The notes: generated from the sequence alone by a model not told the origin. A DNA stretch of 64,000 nucleotides from Selaginella moellendorffii (GCF_000143415.4 NW_003314306.1:236587-300586); one strand, 5' to 3'. Positions 1 to 12,900 are shown, counted from the first letter of the stretch. Translations and numbers: made by a program.

Positions 1-820
1 TGTCTTAGTTCTGTACACGCATCCCCCACAACTATGTCCTGCCTCTTACATGATTAAAAGAGCGAAAAGAAAATTTTGAAGAAGCAAACTATACCTTTAA
101 TTCCTGCTCCGTGAGCGACTCTTCGTACCGGAGCATTGGCCTTCCAACCATGCAGGGAAAAACCGCAGTGGGAAAATTCTCACCCGCAAACCCGCATTTG
201 ATGAACTGCACGAAGAATAATAGTCACTTTCTAATGAGATATCAAGATCCAAAAAATCCGGACAGCAAGGAGGAAGAATAAATCTCTCTCGAGTCTGGAG
301 GTGGTATTTATCTCTCTCTCCAGCAGACGCTCTGGAACGAAAAGAGCTCGTGTATGAGACACAATAAATTTGTCTTTCTTTCCCAACCAGGAAAAGATAT
401 CTAGAAAGGAGTTTCCTTTCAGGGAGAGCCCAAACAAGCCAACAGAACAAATATAAATCGAAAATGCGGCTGGAAGATCGTCCTGAGAGAAATCACGGAT
501 TCTCACAGAGAGCAAGCAAGAGCACGGATTATCCCGACTAGCAGTGCCTCAAATGCAGCAGGGAAACCAAGGCGAGAAGGCGAGAGAGAGGAGAAAGAGA
601 GACCAAGTACAGATTTCCTCCCTAGAATGCACAGCTGCGAGCGCTGGAGCCAAATTTCGAGATCTTACCCCTGTTCCATTGTCACAGACGATGACATCGT
701 GTGCCATCGCCAGAGGATCGGCGCCCCCAGCACCTCGCGAGAGAGGAAGGGACCACAAACCCTAACCCCGTTATTTTGCTGTAGACAGAGCATTAGGGTT
801 TTTCGGGGTAGAGTAGTGCT
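1..820. other. Upstream region without a convincing gene
   Basis: Several short open frames overlap on both strands, but none resembles a known protein or shows a coherent exon structure. The last few hundred bases before 821 probably hold the promoter and 5' leader of the magnesium transporter gene. This is inferred from position only. Confidence 0.5.
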
Positions 821-2683
821 ATGCAGCATTTGCGGCATCGAGGAGGAGGAGGAGGAGGAGCTACGCCACTGCTCGGCGGCGCGGACGCATCGATCGCCGC
901 CGAGAATGCCGAATTCAAGGCGGCGTCCGGGCGGACGCCCATGGGAATGCGCAAGAAAGGAATGGGGGTGAGAATGTGGCTCGTGATCAACAGCTCCGGC
1001 GTCCAGCGCCTCGAGGCCGGTAAACACGCGATAATGCGAAGAACATCGCTGCCGGCTAGGGACTTGAGGATTCTGGACCCGCTGCTGTCGTATCCATCCA
1101 CGATTTTGGGGCGGGAGCGCGCCATCGTCGTGAATCTAGAGCACATCAAGGCGATTATCTCGGCTCACGAGGTCCTGCTTCTCAATTCCAAGGACCCTCT
1201 CGTTGCTCCGTTCGTGGACGAGCTTAGAGGTCGGCTTCCAGTTCACTACAACGCTCTGGGACAACAGGTAATAAAAGGAAGTTTTATTCTCTCGTACTTT
1301 CTCTTATACGTAAGAAACTTTCCAGGTTCCAGGGGATGGTGGTGGTGGGATGAGCGACACCGAAATCCCATCGAGACCATCTCAGGATGATGAAGCTAAC
1401 GGATCCATCGACGCCTCCATCTCATTAGAAGCTCCTGAAGGTTCCAGTTTCAAGTTTAGCAATGATCTCCAGAACAAAGGCGGGCCTAGCGTATTGCCTT
1501 TCGAATTTCGAGCTCTGGAAGCTTGTCTCGAGGCTGCTTGTAGTTGCCTTGATGCGGAGGTGATTCAAGCTCTTTCCGGGTTCGCTATTTGAATTAATCG
1601 TTTTCTTACAGACGAACGCACTGGAACAACAAGCATATCCGGCCTTGGACGAGCTCACGTCGAAGATCAGCACACTCAATCTCGAGCGTGTAAGATTGAT
1701 AAAGTCTCGGCTCGTTGCCATATCAGGGCGTGTCCAGAAGGTAAGAGCTATCATTTAGATGCTTCTTACGCTTTGGGTGATTTTTTCTTTTTCTTTTTCG
1801 TGATTTTGAATCTCAAAGGTCAGAGATGAGATAGAGCAATTGTTAGACGATGATGGAGACATGGCTGAAATGTACTTGACAGATAAACTATCTCGCCAGC
1901 AGCTGGATGGAGTGCCATCGCCTCCTGCCTATGACATGGACGAGGAAGAAAAAGACAATGCTGAAGAGAACGAACAAAGGTAGGTCTTTGTACTAAGTTC
2001 TGATTTAATCCTTGCTTTCAACAGGCTCGATGAGAGACAGGCTGCCGAGAAGAACCAATTCATGTAAGAAAGTTTCCTTTCACTGCGGTGTTCGCTGAAT
2101 TTTGGACGTTTCCAGGCCCGACGTGAAAGCGGAAGCTCAAACCGCGTTTGAAGCCATGCGAGAAACTTTGAGTGGACTTCACAAGGGCGATGGACTCAGC
2201 AGCAGCTCCCGGAGCAGCAACAAGAGCAGCAGTAGCCACAGCAACCACCCAAAGCAAAACCTCGACGTGGAGGAGCTGGAGATGCTGCTCGAGGCCTACT
2301 TCGTCCAGATCGATGGCACACTCAACAAGCTCTCAACTGTAAGTTTCTCTTTACTCTTATTCCAAAGAGATCGATTCCAACCTTTGCAAACTTGTGCGCA
2401 GCTCAGGGACTACGTCGAAGACACGGAAGACTACATCAACATAATGCTGGACGACAAGCAAAACCATCTCTTGCAAATGGGGGTGATGCTCACGACCGCG
2501 ACGCTGGTGGTGAGCGGATTCATCGTCGTCACTGGGATCTTTGGGATGAACATAAGGATCTCTCTTTTCAACGAGGGGACGCTCACGCAGTTCCTTTGGG
2601 TCGTCGGCGGCGCGGGCGTTGGAGCGCTCCTGGTGTATATTCTTGTCATTGGATGGTGTAGATATAAGCGCCTCCTTGAATAA
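821..2683 (+). CDS. MRS2: MRS2/MGT-type magnesium transporter (CorA superfamily)
   Basis: Seven exons encode about 504 residues: 821-1267, 1326-1559, 1612-1740, 1819-1979, 2025-2063, 2116-2338 and 2402-2683. All introns are GT-AG and 45-78 bp, and the phases agree throughout. The C-terminus has two membrane segments, VMLTTATLVVSGFIVVTGIF and FLWVVGGAGVGALLVYILV. The first ends in the GMN signature (GIFGMNIRIS), which forms the Mg2+-selective pore entrance in CorA/MRS2/ALR1 proteins. The segment LRDYVEDTEDYINIMLDDKQ just before it matches the family's conserved stalk helix. The N-terminal half carries the RDLRILDP and LPFEFRALEACLE motifs of plant MRS2 proteins. The family forms pentameric Mg2+ channels in plasma, vacuolar, plastid or mitochondrial membranes; the membrane here cannot be told. 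The start ATG at 821 is followed by a glycine run; later ATGs at residues 42, 47 and 51 are possible. Family assignment is secure, the exact paralogue is not. Confidence 0.93.
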
Positions 2684-2747
2684 ATCTGGGCCGTTAGATA
2701 TGACTCATATTGGGATCGTTCTGCTGTGACCTAACCCTAGGGCGGCC

Positions 2748-3484
2748 ATGGCGGTATTTACATTCGTGTGCAAGCACACTGGCGGCTCTTGGAGCGCCAA
2801 GCAACGGGGAGGCGATCTAGAAGGCAGCGCTGCGAATCCGCTGGAGCTCCAGAAGCAGATGCGCGATCTGGCGCTGCAATCCGCGGGCGCCGGTGCCGTC
2901 TCTGTGGATTTCGCGCTCATCACACCCTCAGCTGGGGTTCTCCAGGTAAGCGATCGTTCGTTCTGTGCCTGGTTTCGTTTCTAGGGTCCTGGTAAAAGCA
3001 GAGGTTTTTGATCTTGTAAATGAGAGAATCTCTCGTCGATCCCAGGTAGATTTCTCTTGCATCATTTTAGGTGGTGAGCTGCTGCTGTGTCCTCCAGGCA
3101 GATGGTTCAATCCATGGTGCTAAATTTGTTTTCTTTTACTCTTCTAGATCGAGTTTGCTGAGTGATGTAAATCGAAAGACCGATGAGCTATGCCAGTTTT
3201 TGGCTATCGCTCTGTCCATGAGGTTTCTTTTATGTCATAGTTACACTGACAGCAATCTCTTGACTGATATCTTTAGTTTACTCGTTTTGAGTCGCTCACT
3301 CTTCGTGTTGGTGATCTAGGTGATTGTTGGAGGCGGCGCTGGCGGAGCAGCGTTCGCTAGCGGTGGTGGAGCTCCAGCGGCTGGTGGCGCCGCTGCCGCT
3401 GCCCCAGCCCCAGCGGAGGAAGAAAAGAAGGAAGAGAAGGAAGCCAGCGAAGACGAAGACATGGGATTCTCCCTCTTCGACTAG
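2748..3484 (+). CDS. RPP3: 60S acidic ribosomal protein P3 (plant-specific stalk protein)
   Basis: Two exons (2748-2945 and 3320-3484) with a 374-bp intron encode 120 residues, the usual P3 length. The N-terminus MAVFTFVCKHTGG and the segment FALITPSAGVLQVIVGGGAG match plant P3. They are followed by the alanine/glycine/proline-rich hinge, an acidic-lysine tract and the invariant stalk tail EDEDMGFSLFD. P3 replaces or supplements P1/P2 on the ribosomal stalk in plants and helps recruit elongation factors in the cytosol. The gene starts 64 bp after the stop codon of the magnesium transporter gene on the same strand. The intron is long compared with others in this window and has no recognisable feature. 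Identification is by clear family motifs. Confidence 0.95.
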
Positions 3485-3724
3485 GTGCGCTTCCCATTGC
3501 GCTTCTTTCCTTGTTTTCTTGCTCAAGCTAGAGAAACTTACGATTTTTGGATCACTCTTGTCTCGTTTGTGGGCTTCTAAAGATCTGGGGCCTTTCCCGG
3601 CCACTCCAGCTCCCAACTTTGATCATCCACAAGAAAACCAGCCACATTGGAACGTTGTGCCTTCGTCGCTCCCATACGTAAAACTTGAGGAGTGAAGAGA
3701 GAGGTTCGAATATACCCTTGTCCG

Positions 3725-4069
3725 CTAGGCCGCCGGCGGCGATGAGGCACTTGCCGCCGGAATAGATGTGGTGCGCGATGAAGAGGCGATCCGACGGCGA
3801 CGTAGTGGAGGAGATCGACGGCGAAGAGGGCCGCGCTCCACTCCATGATCTTGTTCTGGAGGGCGTCGAGGATCCAGGTGATGGCTAGGGTTGATGCGAC
3901 GAGGCTGTGCGCGAAGGCGATGACGCTGCTGCAGGCGCGGATCCGCCTGGCGCCGCACCAGCGCCGGAAGCAAATCGACCAGGCGATGATGTACTGAGCC
4001 AGGATTGCGCCGGCGCTGCTGCCGCCGCGAGATTCTGGGCCTGGGATTGAGCTGCATTGTCAAAATCAA
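3725..4069 (-). pseudogene. Degenerate membrane-protein-like coding remnant, copy A
   Basis: Read on the minus strand this GC-rich stretch has hydrophobic runs such as LAQYIIAWSICF and AALFAVDLLHYVA, but no complete frame with sensible ends. A related stretch lies at 4610-4798 (TALFAVKLLHYMA), so the two share an ancestral exon. I do not recognise the family. It lies just beyond the P3 gene on the opposite strand. It could also be part of a real gene whose exons I failed to join. Confidence 0.35.
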
Positions 4070-4092
4070 ATTTCATCTTGCGCGGGAGAACT

Positions 4093-4332
4093 TCACAAAC
4101 GCTTTGAGCACAACTTCCATCCCGATTGTAGGTAGAGCTCAAGACGGACCAAGACGTGTCCAGTTAGTAAGTCGTTAAACGGGTACACAAGCCGGTTTGA
4201 TGGGACCACATACCGGTTCATCACAACCACACCAGAATGTTTCCTGGCCGACTCAAATACCGGAGGTGCACTGCAAGTGTAAACCATTGCCAAGAGGAAG
4301 GTCATCAAAATAAAGAGCCTCGTCATTGAAAA
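4093..4332 (-). pseudogene. Shortened paralogue of the small secreted-protein gene at 16590
   Basis: The minus-strand frame starting at the ATG near 4332 begins MTRLFILMTFLLAMVYTCSA. This is a signal-peptide-like start almost the same as MTKLFSFVIFLLAMALTCSA in the intact gene at 16590. It then jumps to a second conserved block, SNRLVYPFNDLLT, which matches SNRLTYPFRDLLN in the intact copy. The roughly 90 residues between the two blocks are mostly missing. The bases just upstream of the ATG are also similar between copies, so this is a true genomic duplicate and not chance similarity. The remaining frame is about 80 codons and ends in unrelated residues. I call it a deletion-derived pseudogene, although a short secreted product cannot be excluded. 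Confidence 0.6.
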
Positions 4333-4609
4333 TCCAATAGAATGTAAGGGTTTGGTATCATTGTTATGACAAAGTGATTTCCTCTTTTTTGTTTTGCTGA
4401 AAATATACTTTAGAGTTCTCTTTTGTTTTGCTGGAATTACTTCCAGTAAAACAAATGCCAAGAATTTCTTGTTAAGTTGGAAGGGGATGGGGACAAGAAC
4501 AGGACCTGGAACTCTTTCAACAATGCCCTTCACATTGAAAGGTAGAATCTTTGTTAGGTTAGTATTGTCATTGAATCAATATAAGCAAATTTATTTCCTT
4601 TTCCATAGT

Positions 4610-5041
4610 TTATGTTCTTACATGTCTATTTAAAAAATGCTTTGGAGATGTGACACCGTGATATTCAGCCTCCAAAACTTGAGCCATGTAGTGGAGGAGC
4701 TTGACAGCGAATAAGGCAGTAAATGGGGGAATTAAATCCAGAGTGTGAGATGGAGAAAATTTGCATGGCATTATATGGTTTTTCTTGTTAAATGGCATTT
4801 ATGAAAAAAAGAAAGAAATTGGGTGAAAACTTACTAAATATGGAATTGGAGAACTAGTCCACAATGTGAACAACTGAGCTAAAACATTGGTCCCAATGCA
4901 AACTAGACCTCCAAGCAAAAGCCACCACCTCCGAGGCCATAATCGAGCCTCTATTGTCTTTAAAGTGCTAGAAGCCCATGTGTACCAAATTTGCCACTGG
5001 CTTGGGGTCACCGAAAACTGTACACCACACCTGCTATGCAA
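4610..5041 (-). pseudogene. Degenerate membrane-protein-like coding remnant, copy B
   Basis: Minus-strand frames here contain TALFAVKLLHYMAQ and, in a neighbouring frame, a hydrophobic tryptophan-rich run (RLWPRRWWLLLGGLVCIGTN). The first block matches the remnant at 3725-4069. No continuous frame joins the pieces without frameshifts or guessed introns. The family is not recognised; hydrophobicity suggests an integral membrane protein. Confidence 0.35.
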
Positions 5042-5085
5042 TCCTCCACTGTGTCTGCCAAGTCCGTGTCATCGGCAGCCAATCA

Positions 5086-5236
5086 CGGTTGCAGTAGTAG
5101 ATTCAAGTGTATGATCATCGATCACGCCTCCAGTAGAAGATTCAAGTGTATGATCATCAATCAAGGCTCCAGTAGAAGATTCAAGTGTATGATCATCGAT
5201 CACGGTTGCAGTAGTAGATTCAAGTGTATGATCACC
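5086..5236 (-). repeat. Four tandem copies of a 39-bp repeat (13 codons)
   Basis: The unit contains the block TTCAAGTGTATGATCA and repeats four times with few changes. The period of 39 bp is an exact codon multiple. On the minus strand one frame stays open through all units and reads as repeats of IDDHTLESSTGAV-like 13-mers. Each unit carries the palindrome TGATCA. The open frame is short on both sides, so the array looks like the repetitive segment of a now broken protein. Confidence 0.8.
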
Positions 5237-7272
5237 GGGTTCCTGAGGATGAGCTTGATGGCCTTCTTACATGCCTCCTCAGTCGGCTCATTTGGCACTC
5301 GTTGAAGCAAGTGGCCACTTCATGTCCATCTTGTAAATACAAACGCTTTATCGCTGCTTTGGTGAGGGGAGCAATGGTGCATCCTTTTGACACCTCTTGA
5401 ACACTTGGAATATCAACCACCCCACAAATGTTGCCTGGGAAAATGAATGAAATAGAATCCCAAGTCTATAATTCATGTCTCTGTCTTTATCTTGCAATAG
5501 TGAGCTTCCAGGGGACTTTCTAAAATGCCAGGAGGTGCCTCCCTCTCCATGGACGAAGAAACCTTGGCAATTGAAGGGCACACAGTTAGAAACTCAGCCA
5601 GTCAAATAAAACTGAAAATATTACATTGCTGCGATCTGAATAACAATCCCAGCGTCCAAATTTGTATCTCCCAAACCAACACATCCCCAATCTCACAACC
5701 GTAGATAACTTTCAACTTCAGAGTTCTCACTGTTTGAATGGGAGCACAAGAACTTGGTCATATAGGAGCAATCTGAGCCGGAAGAAAGTTTTACGCACCA
5801 TTAAGTCCATGGGAATTAATCTCCTGTAGGCGTCTCCGTATGGTTGTAACATAGCCTTGTCGATGAGGAAAAGTAAAAAGCCCACATATGTTGCATTGGC
5901 TCTTGGTACGGTGTAAATGTACGGATGGACGTGTATAAAGGAGAGGAGAGAGAGTAGGGTCATTACTTTTGTACCTTTTTTCGAAGCAAGGAAATGAAAT
6001 GGCTTCCCATCTTTGACATGCCAGACAGGGATTTTCATTTTCCATGTAACTAGTGTCCAAGCTGAGGATTAAGATCTATGTTAATATGTTTTCAAATCAC
6101 TTATGATGTGCTTTGCATTGCCTATGTTAATTGTGTGGTCTCATTTTATTTTGTTTGTATGTTTTCTTGGGTAGGGTTCAAGCAACCAGTTCTCAGCATT
6201 ACCTTCATTGACAGTAGGTTATAAATGATTGTCCACTCGGTGTTCGGGATGTCCAAGTAGTGCTGGATTCCTATTGAATGTCTGCTGAAGCACTTAGTTC
6301 TTTTAGTATTGGGATCTAGCACTTGTGATAGGTGACACTTGGATTTCAACCCAACTTATGATGATTTGCAATTCTTTTTTGTGAGTAGTGATGTATGTTT
6401 GTTTTTCTTTGCATTTTTGTTTTGGAGCTTGAGACATACAGACTTCTAGATTCAACCCTCAATTAAATATACACTTTTGGAAAATGGATTCTTCTTCATC
6501 ATTGACATTTTCCTTTGTGGGTGACACCCTCTTTTCTACACACTGGGACATGTGCACCCTAGTGAGTCGCCAAACTGGTACAGTATAAATGTATGGATGG
6601 ATGTGTATGGTGATATAAAGGAGAGGAGAAAAAGTAATGTCACTACCTTTGTACCCTTTTTGAAGCAAGGAAATGAAATGGCTTCCCAGCTCTATCAGAG
6701 AATTCCCTGGTGTTGTTCACCATGTCTCTATTTTGACACAAGTCCCTGGCAAAGGGAAAATACCATCAAAAATTAGCATGCAAAGTTGGAACTCTTACCT
6801 TCACACGCAACCAATATGTTGTGGCCTCCAGAATTGGTGCCGCCATGTTGACACTTCCTGATTCCTCAAAAATTTGCAATGCCACTGTCGCAAAAGAGTC
6901 TCTCGTAGTTGGCCCTGGCCACCCTACATTGTCAGGATTTTGTCCTACTGCTCCCAGTGTATTGCCTGTTTGTTTAGCATGTGCCGCACAAAGCTTGCAC
7001 CATTGGCCCAATCGAATTCCTTATGGCCACCAATGCTCTTGAGTATTTCATCTTCCATGCAGTTTGCAACACCACAATGCTCAAGCAGCTTGTGTTTAAG
7101 CCACCGCACCAGTGACAAGAGGCCTTGGTTGTCAGCTAGATTCGTGATGAGTTCAACTGCGGAGGTGGTGTCGTTAATTGCGGCAGCCTCCTTGTTATGC
7201 AACGGTCTGCATCTTGGACTGCAAGAGCTGCCCTGTACTCCTTGCACGCATCCATCCACCTTCTCTGCTTAA
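5232..7272 (-). pseudogene. Broken minus-strand coding remnants with an internal duplication
   Basis: Short minus-strand frames with protein-like composition follow one another, for example at 5232-5420, 5348-5581, 5727-6038, 6766-7011 and 6945-7259. They cannot be joined into one gene. Sequence around 5939-6020 recurs around 6616-6690, sharing the block AAGCAAGGAAATGAAATGGC. Part of the locus was therefore duplicated at a spacing of about 680 bp. I do not recognise the protein family. Confidence 0.4.
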
Positions 7273-7299
7273 TTTCAAACCTGCATGAACCTCTTGCTA

Positions 7300-9140
7300 G
7301 CAATAGAATAAACTAGTATTCTCGAAGTGCTGCTTATGTGGCCATATGTGCATTGTCTAAAATATCTGAAACAGGCACTGGAGCCTCGGATTGCAGTCTT
7401 AATCGGGAAAGGATGGCAGTGGACTGCCACTACTTCACCCAACTGTTGCCTCCTCCTGTGGCCTCCACGTCCTTGTCATCTTCAGCTTCTCAATGGTGCA
7501 GGTGTTGGTGCACTTGCCACAAATCAAGGGTGGTAAAGTATTAAAAGTTTTGTGGAGTTTTAGCACTATCACTTTTCTTCAAGCCCGAGCAGAGCTTTGG
7601 TAGAGATTCCAATACTTGTCTGTCATGTGGTTCATCATGTTGTACAGAAAAACTACAGTAGCCTAGCATACATTGCTCTTGTTGCAAACCACCTCACGTT
7701 TCATCAGCTTCCCAACATGGTGGCTTGATTGCAATCTCTCTAACTTGGCCAACTCTACCTCCCCTTGTGGGATTCATATACAAATGCCCCAATCTGCAGC
7801 TGGGATGTTACGGGGTGGGTCTTGAAGGATATGTTGAATGGCATGTTGGACCATACAACCCCTACACCTAATGGCATGGTTTCTGTGCTTTTGATGGAGC
7901 AATGTACCAGTAAGTTATACATCTATTAAACTTGTCGCCACCCAACAACCCCTTGAATGTTCTTAAGTAAAAGCTACCTTGATTTTCTTGCATTGAGACC
8001 ACCACTACCACCACCACCACCACCACCACCATTCCCATCCTAAGTCATCTTCAACAATCAATCCAATCATTCAACTATATTGTCTTTATAACAAGAGAGG
8101 AAAAATTGTCCAGCTAGTCAATTCAAATATGTCTAATTGTTCATTTAGAACACTTTTCAATAATCATTTCATTTGAAGCATAAAATTTAGAGTTTAAGGT
8201 AAGGATAATATGTTTAGCTCACATTTGCTAAAATAGCATTAGATTTCATTTGGCTATATTTTACGTGCCATGCTAGTTTTAATGTTTAGATTCTAGATGC
8301 TTTAGAACTATTATAATATTTTTCTACACTCCTTAGCCATATACTTGGGACTTCAATCCCTTTATTTAATGGTTCAAGACCTTGAAACTTGGATTCCACT
8401 TTGTTACATTTAGCATATATGTGGAAGTGTTAGGTTTTGCTTCATGGTTAGCTTATAATAATTCACTATAGTATAAAGTCAAAACCTCATGCATTACAAA
8501 TATGATAGCTTGCTCTTTGTGAACTTGAATAATAAAAATCAAGTGAATCATATGGAATGGAAGCATTGGTAAGAGAGTATAAGAGTTTAAAGTACTATAT
8601 TGCCTTGATCCAAACATGAAGATAGTTACTCCCTTAGTGTAATGCATAAGTACTCACAAATGTTAGTTTTTTTATATAAGTGACTATAAGTCAGTAATAG
8701 GAGGCTTATATCCAATAGAAAGTAAGAACACATACGAGTGGAAGAAAAGATTTTAAGTGGATCTTTGACTATATCTATAGCTTATTATGGCTCTAGTAAT
8801 AGGCTCTCTTAGCTAGTTTCTTGCAAGTGCTATAATAATTATACTTTTGAACAAAACATAAATGTACATTTGCCAATATTCCATATAGAGTAAATATATA
8901 TAACTCAAGTATCTTGAGCACAAAAGTTGCAGCACTACTTATAGAAGAAAAAACTATCATAAAGTGTTCTTCCACTTGGTTACCAAAATATTAAGCTATT
9001 TTCTATTGATTAACTTTTTGAAAGTCATATCATAATAACTTCCTTACCTTAAGTCATTCAACATTAATCAGTAAAATGTGCATCTTACTTTTTGGGATAC
9101 TCTAAACTACTTCAATATATGCCACATCCTTGAAAGAAGG
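7300..9140. other. AT-rich sequence without genes
   Basis: No frame with coding character is visible. A (CCA)n-type microsatellite sits at about 7999-8031. The part from about 8.4 kb on resembles the AT-rich repeat at 35.39-35.72 kb, sharing the segment around TTTTGCTTCAT. Confidence 0.55.
7999..8031 (+). repeat. CCA-type microsatellite
   Basis: A run of about ten ACC/CCA trinucleotides is visible between non-repetitive AT-rich flanks. Confidence 0.9.
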
Positions 9141-9149
9141 GTTTTATAT

Positions 9150-9900
9150 GAACCTGATAAGGCTTTATGTTAAACCAACTATAGCACATGTACTTATGAG
9201 ATGAAATTTAAATATATTATCACTGTGAATTCTTGGAACTTTAGGGGATATATAGAAATAAAATAACCATTAAAAGTTTTTTATCAAGTAATTGCTCTTT
9301 TTCCAATTAGTTTAAAAGGAAACAAATAGGGTGCACTATATGTAATATTAGAGCAAATAGCATAGATTTAATTCCCATTTATTAATGGCTAATTAAAATA
9401 TAATATACCCATTGAGCAAAGTATATTTTTATAATTTTAAGGTATCCACTGTGGATTGCGGTATGAGTTGATTCCCATTGATTAATGGCTACTTAAAATA
9501 TAATATACCCATTGAGCAAAGTATATTTTTATAATTTTAAGGTATCCACCGTGGATTGCAGTACAAGTCGATTCCCATTGATTAATAGCTACTTAAAATA
9601 TAATATACCCTTAAGCAAGGTATATTCTTATATTTCTAAGTTATCTATCCACCCTATTGATTAATGGCTACTTAAATATAGTATACCCTTGAGCAATATA
9701 TATTCCTATATTTCTAAGGTATCCATTGTAGGATTGTAGACTAATTTACTCATATAAAATAAATAGTCTACATAATGAAAAAATTAGTAGATTGAGTGTA
9801 GAAATTCTACACAATGGAAAAATTGATAAATTTAATGTGGAAATGGAGGTGTTAGTTCTTCTTGGTTCAATAATTAATAATACATTGACATCTCTAAAGG
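9150..9900. repeat. Dispersed AT-rich repeat, copy 1 (other copies near 34.9 and 35.2 kb)
   Basis: The block starting GGGGATATATAGAAATAAAA near 9244 recurs as GGGGACATATAGGGATAAAA near 34938 and GGGGATATATAAAAATAAAA near 35261. Matching sequence lies on either side. The phrase TTGACATCTCTAAA followed by a G-rich run occurs near 9885 and again near 35171. The G-rich run followed by TGTAAC at the second site looks like a polypurine tract next to an LTR start. I infer an old LTR-retrotransposon family. No protein-coding part survives. Confidence 0.5.
9371..9735 (+). repeat. Four tandem units of about 100 bp, AT-rich
   Basis: Each unit begins with ATTCCCATTGATTAATGGCT or a close variant, continues through AAAATATAATATACCC and ends near GGTATCCACTGTGGATTG. 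Units 1 and 2 are nearly identical; units 3 and 4 are shorter and more diverged. The array lies inside the dispersed AT-rich repeat. Confidence 0.85.
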
Positions 9901-12900
9901 GGGAGGGGGTTGAATGCACTAACTAGTTTCTTCATATAGGAAGTGAGTGTGTTAATTAGTTTCTTCATATGGAATAATTAATTTATACAATGGAAATATT
10001 GGTAGATTCAATGTAAAAATGGAAGTGTTGAAATTGGTAGATTTAGTGTGGAAATAAATGTGTTAGTTCCTTTTGGCTCAATTGTGAGAATATTGATGTA
10101 ATGCATGTGGTTTTTACCCTTCATCGTATGGTGGTTTACCATAGAATAACTATATAATGGAACCTTAACTCTCCACATACCACATGCAATATACCATGTG
10201 TCTAAGAGTAGTAGAGAGGAACCTAAGTTTTAAGGCTTTTGGCCATTAAATAAAGGGACAGAACTAAACTTCTAAGTATAGAACTTAGAAACAAAAGAAC
10301 CAAAACACAGAACAACTCTTGAGTATATAGCTTAAGGACTAGCAGAGCAGTAGCGGAAAAAGCCTCTATCAATACAAATTGAAATATTTCTTGTTGTTTA
10401 TTTGATAGTACTCATGAACAAGGACTTGCCAACAAAATGATCCAATACACCATAGAATAAAATCCAACCTTATAGCATGCCTAGGAAAAGATTGATTGGA
10501 TAGGAACCTTCATCAAAGCACTTAACATTTGCTATGGAAGACCAACACCACCACAACCAACACTTTCCATCTTTTATATACCATTGCATGTATGAACAAA
10601 CCCCATTCCACCTACACAATGAGTTTGCTGCAACTTGCTCACAGCCAAGGAGCAAATACCCTAGGCTAAGAGCCTGCAATAGAAGTTCTGATCTATACAT
10701 TCTTGGCTCAATGCCTATGTTGAATGGTGTATGACCCATTGATGACTACATTGGAATGGGCATATAGTGCATGGGTGAAAATTTATCTAACAATAAAGTA
10801 TATTCTAAAATATTCTTTAATATGAGAAAATTCACTAATGGATATTCGATTTGTACCTATGGGGCACTAACATGTGGGCCCATGAAAACCTATGCATGGT
10901 TTTTTACAGATTGCACTATATATGATAGTGTAGGAGGTTAGTTACTTGTTTTTAATATCCATATCCCCAAAACTTTGACTGCTTTTATGGAATTTAGCGG
11001 GGTTGATTTTTGGATGTGGTGGATGTAGCATACTTTTTTTTTTTTTTTTTTCTTTAAACCAATTGAACAATGGGGCAATTCCTTAATGAGATAGGCATTT
11101 ATATTGTATTTTGTTGAATTGAGTTAGCACTTGATACTTACATAAACTTTTGTAATAGTGACATAAGCATTACTTGTAGTACTACTCAATTGATGATCAA
11201 ATGATTGTGATTTTTATCATATCTAGTGTGATTGTAAATAATATATTTACAAAGTTGCTTAGTTAAAGAATGTTCAACCTTGAAGTGGTTAATGGAGAAA
11301 ATAATCTACTTGCAAGAAGTAGCATTGTATTAAATTTGGCTAAGTTCCCAATAGTGATTCATTTTATGCTAAGTTGGTACTTTAGCTTCTAAAGTTTACT
11401 CATAAAGGTTTTAAAAAGGGTATAACATTCACTTGCTATAATTTATTAATTTATTTGTTAGCACTTAGAGTAAATTGTTAGATTAAAACAATATGTAGTT
11501 GAGGCATTAACATTACTAACACTTGTGTTAATGGAAGTGACATTATTATATCGAGTGAAGAGGAGTCTTTTTTAGAGCTTGATTTTTATGTAATTTTTCT
11601 TATTAGTGTTTTTGCTTTACATTTGATTTTGAAGGTGATTGAAGAAGAATATTAATGCAATATAGATATTTGAAAATATGGTCTTTGTGATTAAGTTTTG
11701 GGTATTTATTTGCATTTTGTAGATGTTAGTGTTGGATTTGGATATATGAGTATGATATTCAATACTTAAGCATATTGTTTATATTGAGGTGAACCTATAT
11801 GAAGTTGTAGGTGGGAGAAAGTAAGTTAAGTCTTAAGAGTTTACATTCTTAGACAAAGAGTCATTTTTTCTCTATGATGATAAATTTTCCATAAATTTTC
11901 TTAAACTTTTTTAATGCTGATCTATTGATCATTTTACTTAAAAACCATTTCATTTTCATAAGTCATTGCAAGCTAGTGAAAGAGTTAAAGTTGATTTTGG
12001 TTAATTTAGACTTTAGTAGGTAGTTTATATAATAAGGCCAAAAGGGATGCTAACTTTTGAATTGAATAAAGTTTAGAGTTGGTGTAAAAAAGTGGTTATT
12101 GCATTTTTTTTAAAAAGTGATTCTTGTACCTTTCTTTTATACATTATATTTGGTGGTAGGTTGCACCTTACATTTCATTAGACTTTATGAGAGTAATGAT
12201 GTTTTATTGATCTTGACTTGGTGGCCTCATGTTTTAGTTAAAGATAGTGATGTCCAACTTAGTTGTTTATAGTTGAGATGTTAGTACCTGTACTATAGTT
12301 TTATTTATTAGGAAGTTATATACCATATAAGTCCATTTTATAGTCTTCATTTTAGTTTCGACTAAGTATTGATCATGTATAGTTAGCCTCTTCAGTTATA
12401 CTCAAAGTTGTTGGGCAAAACATATTAGTGAGCTTATCACAGTTAAATTAGATTCAAGTAGTCATTTTATCTGTACTTGTCAAGTTTTTATATGTTATAC
12501 ATGGTGTGTTACTTTCTTGTTGGACTAATATATCACTTAATGACATGAGTTTTGTTTTGTGTATGGATCTTATAAAAGTGAGTTAAATAGTGATTATTAG
12601 TTGCTTTGCGACTAGTGATTACTTATATGCTTTGTTGAGGACTATTAACATTTTTTTAGCTTAATGATGATTTAGCAGTGATGGGTTTGATTATTGGATG
12701 GTATCATAGAGGATCATATCATTGGCTTTACATTATTTTTCCATGTTAACATTTTAATTTTATCTTCATTGATATTTTCTGATTATATATAATTTGTAGA
12801 GTTAGATTTCATTAAGTTTTAGACGTGGTGATTCACTCATTGATGAAGTGTTGTTTGTAGTTGAGTATTATTAAAGGTTTGATCTTGGATATTGAATAAA

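Noticed and set aside
5086-5236. CRISPR-like array
   Set aside because: Repeats are direct tandem copies without spacers, in a plant-type genome.
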